Assembly (NCBI GenBank): GCA_002358575.1
Contig: DEPD01000035.1
Span: forward strand, 1 to 62,613
DNA length: 62,613 bases
Direction: 5' to 3'
DNA from: Lachnospiraceae bacterium UBA3401
GTDB lineage: Bacteria > Bacillota > Clostridia > Lachnospirales > Lachnospiraceae
The translations under genes and the position numbers were made by a program. Below the pieces are notes generated by a model, which made no database searches, was not told the DNA's origin, and saw only the letters and a list, made by a program, of their open reading frames with translations. Below, piece after piece: positions 35,232-42,301 of the stretch; position 1 is the stretch's first letter, and every line of letters begins with the position of its first letter.

Positions 35232-36616
35232 TGGACGTATTAACAAAAGTACCAGTACGAGAGCAGGAGGCAACTGCCAGAGCGAAAAACTTTGATGAAG
35301 TTTGCCTTGGATATAATAAAGAGGAAGCGATAGAGGAAGCAATGCGCTGCATTAACTGTAAAAATGCACAGTGTATCAAAGGCTGTCCAGTAGCAATTGA
35401 TATTCCAGCATTTATCGAGCAGGTGAAGCTTGGCAATATTGCGGAGGCATATCAAATTATTAGTCAATCCTCAGCCTTACCCGCTGTTTGTGGACGCGTA
35501 TGTCCGCAGGAGAGCCAATGTGAGGGAAAATGTATTCGAGGTATTAAAGGTGATCCGATATCTATTGGTAAATTAGAGCGTTTTGTGGCAGACTGGGCAA
35601 GAGAAAATGGTATTAAACCAGAACCTGCAAAGGAAAAGAACGGCAAAAAAGTGGCAGTGATTGGCTCTGGTCCTGCAGGGCTTACTTGCGCAGGGGACCT
35701 TGCAAGGCTTGGATATGATGTCACAATCTTTGAGGCGCTTCATGAGGCTGGTGGTGTGCTTGTTTATGGGATTCCAGAATTTAGACTTCCGAAAGAGGAG
35801 GTTGTGGCAAAGGAAATTGCCAATGTGGAGTCTTTAGGTGTCAAAATAGAAAAAAATGTAATTATTGGCAAATCTATCACCATTGATGAGTTAATCGAGG
35901 AAGAGGGCTATGAGGCTGTATTTATTGGCTCTGGTGCAGGACTGCCTAAGTTTATGGGAATTCCAGGCGAAAATGCGAATGGTGTATTTTCTGCAAATGA
36001 GTATTTGACTAGAAGTAATCTTATGAAGGCATTTAATGAGGACTCGAATACACCGATTATGCGCGGTAAAAAGGTTGCTGTTGTAGGCGGCGGCAATGTT
36101 GCGATGGATGCGGCAAGAACAGCGCTTCGTCTGGGTGCGGAGGTTCATATTGTGTACAGGCGCAGTGAGGAGGAACTTCCTGCGAGAGTAGAAGAAGTGC
36201 ATCATGCAAAAGAAGAAGGCATTATTTTTGATTTGCTCACCAATCCGACAGAGATTTTGGAAGATGAAAATAACTGGGTAAGAGGAATGAAATGCATTAA
36301 GATGGAGCTTGGCGAGCCAGATGCATCGGGTCGACGCAGACCTGTTGAGGTTCCTGGAAGTGAATTTGAGATGGAACTTGACACAGTAATTATGTCGCTT
36401 GGTACTTCGCCCAATCCGCTAATTTCTTCGACAACAGAGGGATTGGAGACAAATAAATGGAAGTGCATTGTCGCTGATGAGGAATTTGGCAGAACATCGA
36501 AGGAAGGCGTGTTTGCCGGCGGCGATGCGGTGACTGGCGCCGCGACCGTAATTCTTGCCATGGGTGCAGGAAAGGCAGCGGCTAAGGGGATTCACAATTA
36601 TTTATTTGGAAAGTAA
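35231..36616 (+). CDS. nfnB: NfnB: NADPH-dependent glutamate-synthase-like large subunit
   Basis: 461 residues, glutamate synthase small-subunit type. N-terminal ferredoxin-like part binds two [4Fe-4S] clusters (Cys40, 43, 48, 52 and Cys87, 91, 97, 101). FAD site VIGSGPAGLTCAG follows, then NADPH site VVGGGNVAMDAAR, and a second FAD contact AGGDAVTGAATVILAMGAG. Often annotated gltA, but the upstream NfnA partner, one-base overlap (TAATG) and lack of a GltS large subunit argue for NfnB. The complex balances NADH, NADPH and ferredoxin in fermenting anaerobes. Confidence 0.9.
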   Translation: MDVLTKVPVREQEATARAKNFDEVCLGYNKEEAIEEAMRCINCKNAQCIKGCPVAIDIPAFIEQVKLGNIAEAYQIISQSSALPAVCGRVCPQESQCEGKCIRGIKGDPISIGKLERFVADWARENGIKPEPAKEKNGKKVAVIGSGPAGLTCAGDLARLGYDVTIFEALHEAGGVLVYGIPEFRLPKEEVVAKEIANVESLGVKIEKNVIIGKSITIDELIEEEGYEAVFIGSGAGLPKFMGIPGENANGVFSANEYLTRSNLMKAFNEDSNTPIMRGKKVAVVGGGNVAMDAARTALRLGAEVHIVYRRSEEELPARVEEVHHAKEEGIIFDLLTNPTEILEDENNWVRGMKCIKMELGEPDASGRRRPVEVPGSEFEMELDTVIMSLGTSPNPLISSTTEGLETNKWKCIVADEEFGRTSKEGVFAGGDAVTGAATVILAMGAGKAAAKGIHNYLFGK

Positions 36617-36651
36617 AGAATTGTTTAGAAATCACTTGCAATTGTTATGAA

Positions 36652-36673
36652 TAGGTTCTGAACGGTTCCTAAA
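36652..36673. repeat. short GTTCCTAA-type repeat, copy 2
   Basis: TAGGTTCTGAACGGTTCCTAAA, itself a near-palindrome (AGGTTC..GGTTCCT flanking CTGAAC). Shares CTGAACNGTTCCTAA with 25916-25933. Confidence 0.45.
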
Positions 36674-36699
36674 TAGATATCAGATATAAAGCAATGATA

Positions 36700-36731
36700 A
36701 ATAGCCTGCGCAAATTGTGCAGGTTATTTTT
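36700..36731 (+). terminator. terminator after nfnB
   Basis: AATAGCCTGC (36700-36709) pairs with GCAGGTTATT (36719-36728), one G-U, then TTTTT to 36731. A type I palindromic element starts ten bases later. Confidence 0.85.
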
Positions 36732-36740
36732 GCTATTTTT

Positions 36741-36830
36741 ATGCGCGCGCCGATGCAGATGAAATATGTCACTAAAGTGGCGCATCGGCGGCGCGCGAGT
36801 AGGGGAAGTAAACTTCCCTGCTCGATTATA
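36741..36830 (+). repeat. palindromic element G (type I)
   Basis: Outer stem GCCGATGC (36749-36756) with GCATCGGC (36782-36789), 8 perfect pairs; unpaired AGATGAAATAT; inner hairpin GTCAC-TAAA-GTGGC (36768-36781); GCGCG junction; second hairpin CGAGTAGGGGAAG (36796-36808) with CTTCCCTGCTCG (36813-36824), then ATTATAT. Lies between the nfnB terminator and the next gene. Confidence 0.88.
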
Positions 36831-36858
36831 TAAAAAAATAGGAGGTTTTGTATAGTAT

Positions 36859-37356
36859 ATGCCAGACAGAAATGATGATGTAAAGGTTTATCAAGATAAG
36901 AAAGCAAAGGCGGAGGATTATAAAAGTTCTGCATACACGCTTTTAATAGTAGGTGTGCTTGGCATCGCTGCATTTATCTTGATGGAAGCAGGTCTGTTTC
37001 CTTTTCGGCTTGCTGGTTCTGGAAAATATATTACCTATGGTGTGATGGGGACAATGTTTGCTGTATTTATTGTGATGGGCATTCTGTCGTTAAAATCCTC
37101 AAAGAAGTATACGCAGGAGGCTGTTGTGGAAGAGGATTTGACAGGGAAAATTAAGGCATGGGCGAAGGAACATATCACAGCAGAGGCTATTAAGGAACGG
37201 GTTTGGTTTGAGGAAGGAACACCAGATGAGATGAAATATTTTCAGTATTTTGAGGGAATTAAGGCGGCAGTGACGCAGGAATTTGGCAGTTTGAATGCGT
37301 CTTATCTCGATGCTTTGTGCGAGGAGTTGTATGCGGAGATTTTTGAGGAAAGTTGA
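36859..37356 (+). CDS. two-pass membrane protein of unknown function upstream of rlmH
   Basis: 165 residues: charged N-terminus (DRNDDVKVYQDKKAKAEDYK), two membrane segments (about 26-44 LLIVGVLGIAAFILMEAGL; about 59-76 VMGTMFAVFIVMGILSL) with a short basic loop, and a cytoplasmic alpha-helical tail of about 85 residues rich in acidic and aromatic residues. Not a family I can name. An AGGAGG lies about 13 bases before ATG 36859. Its stop overlaps the rlmH start (TGATG), so the two are translationally coupled. Confidence 0.75.
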   Translation: MPDRNDDVKVYQDKKAKAEDYKSSAYTLLIVGVLGIAAFILMEAGLFPFRLAGSGKYITYGVMGTMFAVFIVMGILSLKSSKKYTQEAVVEEDLTGKIKAWAKEHITAEAIKERVWFEEGTPDEMKYFQYFEGIKAAVTQEFGSLNASYLDALCEELYAEIFEES

Positions 37357-37835
37357 TGAATATAACATTTGTTACAGTTGGAAAAATTAAGGAGAAGTAT
37401 TTTCGAGATGCGCTTGCTGAGTATCAGAAGAGACTTTCAAAGTATTGTAAGCTGGAAGTTGTGGAAGTTGCGGACGAAAAGACGCCTGACAAAGCGTCGA
37501 AGACAGAAGAGGAACAGATAAAACAGAAAGAAGCGGTGCGTATTTTGAAGGCTGTAAAAGAGAATGCCTATTGTATTGCGCTGACAATTGATGGAAAAAA
37601 ACAGGATTCTGTTCATTTGGCAAAACATATAGAACAGCTTGGACTTTGTGGAAAGAGTAATCTTGTGTTTGTAATTGGCGGTTCTTTAGGTTTGCATAAC
37701 AGTGTGATACAGCGCGCGGATGAAACACTTAGTTTTTCGGATATGACATTTCCACACCAGTTAATGCGGGTTATTTTGATAGAACAGATTTATCGGTGCT
37801 ATCGGATTATCAATGGGGAACCATATCACAAGTGA
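37356..37835 (+). CDS. rlmH: 23S rRNA pseudouridine-1915 N3-methyltransferase
   Basis: SPOUT-class methyltransferase (159 residues) that methylates pseudouridine 1915 in helix 69 of assembled 70S ribosomes. Family signatures: ITFVTVGKIKEKY at the start, VFVIGGSLGLHNSV (knotted SAM site), LSFSDMTFPHQLMRVILIEQ and a C-terminal YRIINGEPYHK. ATG 37356 overlaps the previous stop; GAGGAAAG serves as ribosome site. Marks the right end of conserved core genes before an accessory stretch. Confidence 0.97.
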   Translation: MNITFVTVGKIKEKYFRDALAEYQKRLSKYCKLEVVEVADEKTPDKASKTEEEQIKQKEAVRILKAVKENAYCIALTIDGKKQDSVHLAKHIEQLGLCGKSNLVFVIGGSLGLHNSVIQRADETLSFSDMTFPHQLMRVILIEQIYRCYRIINGEPYHK

Positions 37836-37902
37836 GAAAATGCGTCAGGCAGATTGTTTTCGAGGATGCGATAAAATTTAAATTGATGAAAGGAAGGATA
37901 TT

Positions 37903-38700
37903 ATGCCAGTAATAAAAGGCTTGGAGTGGGCGTTTGACACAGTTGCATCTACATATGAAAAATTTCGTCCCGGATATGTGGATGACCTTTACAAAATGCT
38001 TTTTGACTACATTCCCATCGATAAATCATCTCATGTTGTTGAGGTGGGGATAGGGGGAGGACAGGCAGCATTACCCATTTTAAAAACAGGGTGCAGCTTA
38101 ACTGCTGTGGAATATGGAGAGAATTTCTCGAAATTATGTGAGCAAAAATTTAAAGAATATAAAAATTTTTCCGTTATAACTGAGAAATTTGAAAATGTTT
38201 CATTGCCGGATTCTCAATATGATTTGGTTTATTCTGCGTCTGCGTTCCATTGGGTGCCAGAAGATATTGGATACCCAAAAGTTTATAATATGTTGAAATC
38301 AGGTGGAGCTTTTGCAAGATTTGCCAATCATCCATATCGAGACAAGGACAAACCTGCCCTTTCAGCAGAAATTGATAAACTATATTCCAAGTATTATTGC
38401 AGCTATTATGGCAAAGATATAAAAGCTGAAACAGAATATAGTGAAGAACAAGCTGTACATAGAGCTCAAATAGCAGAAAAATATGGTTTTGTAGATATAA
38501 GATATGCTATGTTTTATCGGACAAGAACATTTTCGGCTGAGGAGTATATAAAATTGCTGGGGACATATTCAGATCACATTGCAATTGAAGAAAAGATAAG
38601 AACAGAATTTTTTGACAAAATAGAAGAAACAATAAATCGATATGGCGGAGTGTTTACAATATACGACACGATTGACTTGCAACTTGCAAGAAAGCCTTAA
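37903..38700 (+). CDS. class I SAM-dependent methyltransferase (UbiE/Methyltransf_11 type)
   Basis: 265 residues. Motif I VVEVGIGGGQAALPIL (about 45-60) with the acidic residue of the following strand in AVEYGENF; YDLVYSASAFHWVPED is the post-motif II region typical of small-molecule methyltransferases. N-terminus (WAFDTVASTYEKFRPGY) matches the common FD..A..Y...RP.Y start. Substrate unknown. AGGAAGG before ATG 37903. First gene of the accessory region, with its own ribosome site and no overlaps. Confidence 0.88.
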   Translation: MPVIKGLEWAFDTVASTYEKFRPGYVDDLYKMLFDYIPIDKSSHVVEVGIGGGQAALPILKTGCSLTAVEYGENFSKLCEQKFKEYKNFSVITEKFENVSLPDSQYDLVYSASAFHWVPEDIGYPKVYNMLKSGGAFARFANHPYRDKDKPALSAEIDKLYSKYYCSYYGKDIKAETEYSEEQAVHRAQIAEKYGFVDIRYAMFYRTRTFSAEEYIKLLGTYSDHIAIEEKIRTEFFDKIEETINRYGGVFTIYDTIDLQLARKP

Positions 38701-38785
38701 AGCTTTGAAAACCTAAAAAATATAGTAGCTTGTTCGTATGAACTATGGTAAAATATAAACAATATAGTCTTATAGGAAGTTTATA

Positions 38786-39697
38786 ATGGAATTGGAAGAT
38801 AGATTGAAATATGCAAAACGTGCGTTGGATGGCATTGCATTAGGAGATTGTTTTGGTCAAACTTTTTTTGTGCCTGATGATGAGGCTGCACGTCAACGAA
38901 TAAAAGATCGAGCAATTTTGAAGGAACCGTGGCATTTTACAGATGACACTGTAATGGCAATTGGGATTTACCGTATTTTGGAAAAATACAAGGAAATAAA
39001 TCAAGACGAATTGGCAAAGATTTTTGCTGGAAATTATGTGTTAGATTGGCATCGGGGATATGGAGGAACAGCACATACTATTTTGCGTAGTATCGCAGAA
39101 GGAAAAGATTGGCGGGAAGCAGCGTCGGAAGTGTTTGACAAAATGGGTTCTATGGGAAATGGTGCAGCGATGCGCGTTGCACCTGTAGGCGCTTATTTCG
39201 CAGATGATTTGGATAAAGTGTTATACTATGCAAGGGCATCTGCGGAAGTTACACATGCACATATGGAAGGAATCGCAGGCGCAATGGCGATTGCAGCAGC
39301 GTCGGCTTTGCTTTTGAACAAAAAATTAGGGTGTTATTTTGGCGAGGGAAAAGCTTTTTTGCGTGATGTCGTCGATATGCTGCCGGAAAGTGACACAAAA
39401 TATAAAATATTAACTGCGGTTTCTCTTAAAAGGGAAAGCAGTATTGATTTTGTCGTTTCTGTTCTTGGAAATGGAATGAAGTTGACTGCACAAGATACAG
39501 TCCCATTTTGTCTTTGGTGTGCGGCATATTTTTATAGGTCGATAGAAGAAGCATTATGGACAGCAGTTTCCGCTTTAGGAGACAGAGATACAATCTGTGC
39601 TATTGTGGGTGGAATGGTTTCTCTTTTTGTGGATGAATTTCCACAGCAATGGTCTGGTTATATGGAGCCTCCAGAGGAGTCTATATTTTTTAAATAG
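38786..39697 (+). CDS. ADP-ribosylglycohydrolase family protein
   Basis: 303 residues of the DraG/ARH fold, which removes ADP-ribose from modified proteins, nucleic acids or small molecules using two Mg ions. Metal ligands: FTDDTVM (Thr52, Asp53, Asp54) and GDRDTI (Asp266, Asp268, Thr269). GNGAAMRVAPVG and THAHMEGIAGA are further signatures. Its target is unknown; members of this family also occur as immunity proteins against ADP-ribosylating toxins, which fits the neighbours here. Ribosome site AGGAAG, ATG 38786. Confidence 0.9.
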   Translation: MELEDRLKYAKRALDGIALGDCFGQTFFVPDDEAARQRIKDRAILKEPWHFTDDTVMAIGIYRILEKYKEINQDELAKIFAGNYVLDWHRGYGGTAHTILRSIAEGKDWREAASEVFDKMGSMGNGAAMRVAPVGAYFADDLDKVLYYARASAEVTHAHMEGIAGAMAIAAASALLLNKKLGCYFGEGKAFLRDVVDMLPESDTKYKILTAVSLKRESSIDFVVSVLGNGMKLTAQDTVPFCLWCAAYFYRSIEEALWTAVSALGDRDTICAIVGGMVSLFVDEFPQQWSGYMEPPEESIFFK

Positions 39698-39734
39698 CGG
39701 TTTTTCAAATACAATATCAGGAGGAAAAAGGGAT

Positions 39735-40490
39735 ATGTTTTATGAAGGAAACAATGAAATAACTTTGGAACAGGCAAATCCAATTACCAAAAATATTATT
39801 GCGAAACTGGGGTATCCCTATCAGATTTTTTCAACGCAGGCAAGTTATCAGGAAGTGATGGAGGCTTACGAACAGGCTGTGCAGCAAGGACAACAAAAAG
39901 GTTTTACCCCAATATTAGTGCCGTCAGATGAGGTGTTAGAGGAGTATTTGGGAATTTTAGAAGATGATGGCTATCAATTAAAGGATATTTTAAAGATGGA
40001 ACTGAAATCTGGAGAGGAACTGCTAAAAGAATATTTTGAAACATATGCAGAGGATATGATAGATATGGATGCGTTTGTTGGTGTATTTGATGGTGAACCG
40101 ACAGTGATTGACAGTTTTTCAGCCTTTCGAAGTTTTTCCCCTGAAAAAATGATAGAGACCATATTGTTTCAGGTTCCAACAACGAAACCGTGGGAATTGG
40201 TGGCATATGTGCCATTTGGCGGGTGGAATGATTGTCCGGCAGTACCAGAAATGATGGCAATTTGTAAGTACTGGTTTGAGAAATATGGCGCAGTTCCTGT
40301 GACAATTACGCATGATGTAATGGAAATGCGGCTTCCTGCACCAGTTTCCCAACAGGATTCTTTGCAGGTCGCCAAAGAGCATTTTGCATTTACGCCTGAC
40401 AGAGTCGGTCAGTGTACAGAAACAGGAACACTAGCAGAAGTGGCAGCGTGTATCGCCGCATCTAAAATATGGTATTTCTGGTGGGATTAG
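39735..40490 (+). CDS. DUF4253 domain protein
   Basis: 251 residues from ATG 39735, chosen because AGGAGGAAAAAGGG lies directly upstream; the open frame extends back into the previous gene without a start signal. The C-terminal half (about 140-251) is DUF4253-like: WELVAYVPFGGWNDCPAVPEMMAICKYW is split here as WELVAYVPFGGWNDCP and PEMMAICKYW, followed by PVTITHDVMEMRLPAPV. No catalytic motif. The domain has no firm function; it turns up next to secretion and immunity-type genes. 37 bases after the ADP-ribosylglycohydrolase. Confidence 0.75.
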   Translation: MFYEGNNEITLEQANPITKNIIAKLGYPYQIFSTQASYQEVMEAYEQAVQQGQQKGFTPILVPSDEVLEEYLGILEDDGYQLKDILKMELKSGEELLKEYFETYAEDMIDMDAFVGVFDGEPTVIDSFSAFRSFSPEKMIETILFQVPTTKPWELVAYVPFGGWNDCPAVPEMMAICKYWFEKYGAVPVTITHDVMEMRLPAPVSQQDSLQVAKEHFAFTPDRVGQCTETGTLAEVAACIAASKIWYFWWD

Positions 40491-40522
40491 TTTGTACAGT
40501 TATTCTTTGTGTTGAAAGAGGC

Positions 40523-40680
40523 TATACTGGCGGTCGAAAAGACTGACCGCTCAGTATAATGTGATGCGCACAACCGCAAATGTGAAAAACCATATATGAA
40601 AGTTTTTCACATAGGAAATATGCCACTTCGTGGCTGCGGTTGGCGCGATACTCACGGCAGATTTCATCTGTCGTGAGTAT
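40523..40680 (+). repeat. palindromic element D (type II, with an inserted hairpin)
   Basis: Left hairpin TATACTGGCGGTC (40523-40535) with GACCGCTCAGTATA (40545-40558). Core outer stem AACCGCA (40572-40578) with TGCGGTT (40635-40641). Between the outer stem and the RGGAAATAT strand sits an extra perfect 11-bp hairpin (40580-40590 with 40602-40612). Inner hairpin GCCAC-TTC-GTGGC (40622-40634). Right hairpin ATACTCACG (40648-40656) with CGTGAGTAT (40672-40680) and an inner CAGAT/ATCTG. Fills most of the 40491-40709 gap. Confidence 0.88.
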
Positions 40681-40709
40681 AATAAGCCGTTTTAGGAGAG
40701 AAAAATAAA

Positions 40710-41435
40710 TTGAAAAATAAAAGTCGGATAACGATTGTATTATTTGCTGTGCTATTATTTTTGTCAGGATGTGGAAAGAAAAGTGAACAAACAGATTTAA
40801 AGTCAAATGAAGCTAATTTTATAAAAATGTCTGAATTACAAATGATGGAAGAAAACATATTAGACGAGTCCGATATTGTGACAACACCTAAATCGGAGGC
40901 GCCAAAAAAAGTTATTTCAGAGAGTTTTAATTCAGAAGAATTGTTAGATGCCTATCTTATTAGCGAAATTCCAGCCATTTATGGTGATGGAATTGAAATG
41001 TTATTTGATCAGTTATTACAGGAAAATGAATTTGCATATGTGAATTTTTCAGTTGGAGAACGAATTGATTTGGATAATGATGGTGAAAATGAACAGATTA
41101 TAAATGGTCCTTATGGAGGATTATATTTGGACGCGAGAGACCAAAAAGTGTATGTATTTGCACGAGGAGAAGGGACATCAGGTATGTTGTCTTATACAAA
41201 TTATGACAATGCAGTCTGGGTAGTACATAGTGATACGTCGCACATGGGCAGACAGATGTTTTGGATGACAAGATATGATGGTGGAGAAAAGATTGTGGAA
41301 GAACTTTTATTGGCAGCGGAATATTGGGATTCTCCTGATGGCGTATATGATAAAAATAGTGATTTTACATTTGGGGAAGAAAAGATATCAATGGAAACAT
41401 ACGAGGCATTGCGAAAAGAACTTTTTGGGTGGTAG
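40710..41435 (+). CDS. lipoprotein of unknown function
   Basis: 241 residues starting at TTG 40710, with AGGAGAG nine bases upstream and no ATG alternative. The N-terminus is a lipoprotein signal (basic MKNKSR, hydrophobic run, lipobox LSGC, Cys21 lipidated after cleavage by LspA). The mature part has an acidic low-complexity stretch, then a beta-rich domain that includes DLDNDGENE, an EF-hand-like Asp-rich loop that may bind calcium. Comparable in plan to the lipoprotein at 47137, which lies on the other side of the helicase gene. No known family. Confidence 0.75.
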   Translation: MKNKSRITIVLFAVLLFLSGCGKKSEQTDLKSNEANFIKMSELQMMEENILDESDIVTTPKSEAPKKVISESFNSEELLDAYLISEIPAIYGDGIEMLFDQLLQENEFAYVNFSVGERIDLDNDGENEQIINGPYGGLYLDARDQKVYVFARGEGTSGMLSYTNYDNAVWVVHSDTSHMGRQMFWMTRYDGGEKIVEELLLAAEYWDSPDGVYDKNSDFTFGEEKISMETYEALRKELFGW

Positions 41436-41464
41436 TTTAGTCTATAGAAAGAAGGGGATAGAAA

Positions 41465-41920
41465 ATGAAACTTGCAGAAGCATTGCAGGAGCGGGCAGAT
41501 TTGAACCGTAATATTGAGCAGTTAAAAAGTCGCCTAAACAATAATGTATTAGTGCAGGAAGGAGAAAAGACTGCCGAGTCTCCAGAACAATTAAAACAGG
41601 AGCTGGATTGTTCCATTGAGCGTCTGACATATTTGATTGCATGCATCAATAAAACAAATTGCGAGACAAAAGTTGATGGACAGACGTTGACAGAACTGAT
41701 TGCGAAGAAGGATACACTCTCGCTAAAAATCCATGTTTACAAGGATATTGCATACTCTGGCAGTCAGACTTCTTATCGGGCAAGAAACACAGAGATAAAA
41801 ATTAAATCTGCAATTTCGGTTGCAGATTGGCAGGCAGAGATTGACAGAATGGCGAAGGAATTACGGCTTGTGGATAATAAATTGCAGGAGACAAACTGGA
41901 ATACAAATTTGATAGAATAA
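41465..41920 (+). CDS. DIP1984 family (septicolysin-like) protein
   Basis: 151-residue, mostly alpha-helical, coiled-coil-prone protein that starts MKLAEALQERADLNRNIEQL, the hallmark of the DIP1984 family. Members occur sporadically across Firmicutes and Actinobacteria; the septicolysin label comes from one homologue and does not establish a lytic role. ATG 41465 follows AAGGGGATAG. No signal peptide. The next gene starts 381 bases further on. Confidence 0.8.
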   Translation: MKLAEALQERADLNRNIEQLKSRLNNNVLVQEGEKTAESPEQLKQELDCSIERLTYLIACINKTNCETKVDGQTLTELIAKKDTLSLKIHVYKDIAYSGSQTSYRARNTEIKIKSAISVADWQAEIDRMAKELRLVDNKLQETNWNTNLIE

Positions 41921-42301
41921 ATTTGTCAGAGTGGTGTCTATGCCAAGCTTTGTTAGAGCGTATTTGTACAATGTTATATTGGGTAGCAGAATCAGGGTGA
42001 ATGTCACGTGACGACAACGTAAGTCGTAACTTGGGGCACACTAAAGAGCAGGTGTGGGGTTCGAGTCCCCAAGGATTGTTATGCTCCGATTGCGTACAAA
42101 TGTATCGTGATAGAGAATTGTTATTACCAGACATTGACTGTATCTGTGAGGGTGGGAATGGGGTAATATACTATATATAATACGTGGTGGGATTGCGACC
42201 ACATTATTTTAAATTGATAAATACGACAAACTATTATATAATATTTCCAAATATGACAGATTTTGTGAAGGAACTGGAATCCTTAGGATAAGGGGGATAT
42301 T
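41921..42301 (+). other. 381-base gene-free stretch before the large helicase gene
   Basis: No convincing coding frame on either strand. Visible: a palindrome GTCACGTGAC (42004-42013), a small stem ACGAC/GTCGT with a 7-base loop (about 42011-42027), a T-arm-like stem-loop at 42055-42071, and an ATTTGTAC near 41972 that could pair with GTACAAAT near 42094 and so enclose the T-arm region. A TATAAT at 42176-42181 lacks a good -35. Together this could be a structured leader or a decayed tRNA/attachment site. Confidence 0.4.
42055..42071 (+). other. tRNA T-arm-like stem-loop
   Basis: TGGGG-TTCGAGT-CCCCA has exactly the 5-base stem and 7-base TTCRANY loop of a tRNA T-arm, preceded by AGGTG like a variable loop. 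The 7 bases that follow (AGGATTG) have no complement upstream at acceptor distance and no anticodon arm fits, so it is not an intact tRNA. Possibly a tRNA 3'-end scar left by integration. Confidence 0.4.

Noticed and set aside
35231..36616. Small subunit of glutamate synthase (GltD)
   Set aside because: No large subunit is nearby, and one-base overlap with an NfnA-type gene points to NfnB.
39597..39734. N-terminal extension of the DUF4253 protein into the ADP-ribosylglycohydrolase gene
   Set aside because: The upstream part is the out-of-frame reading of the previous gene; a strong ribosome site precedes ATG 39735.
42055..42078. An intact tRNA gene
   Set aside because: Only the T-arm fits. 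No acceptor complement and no anticodon arm with U33 can be placed.
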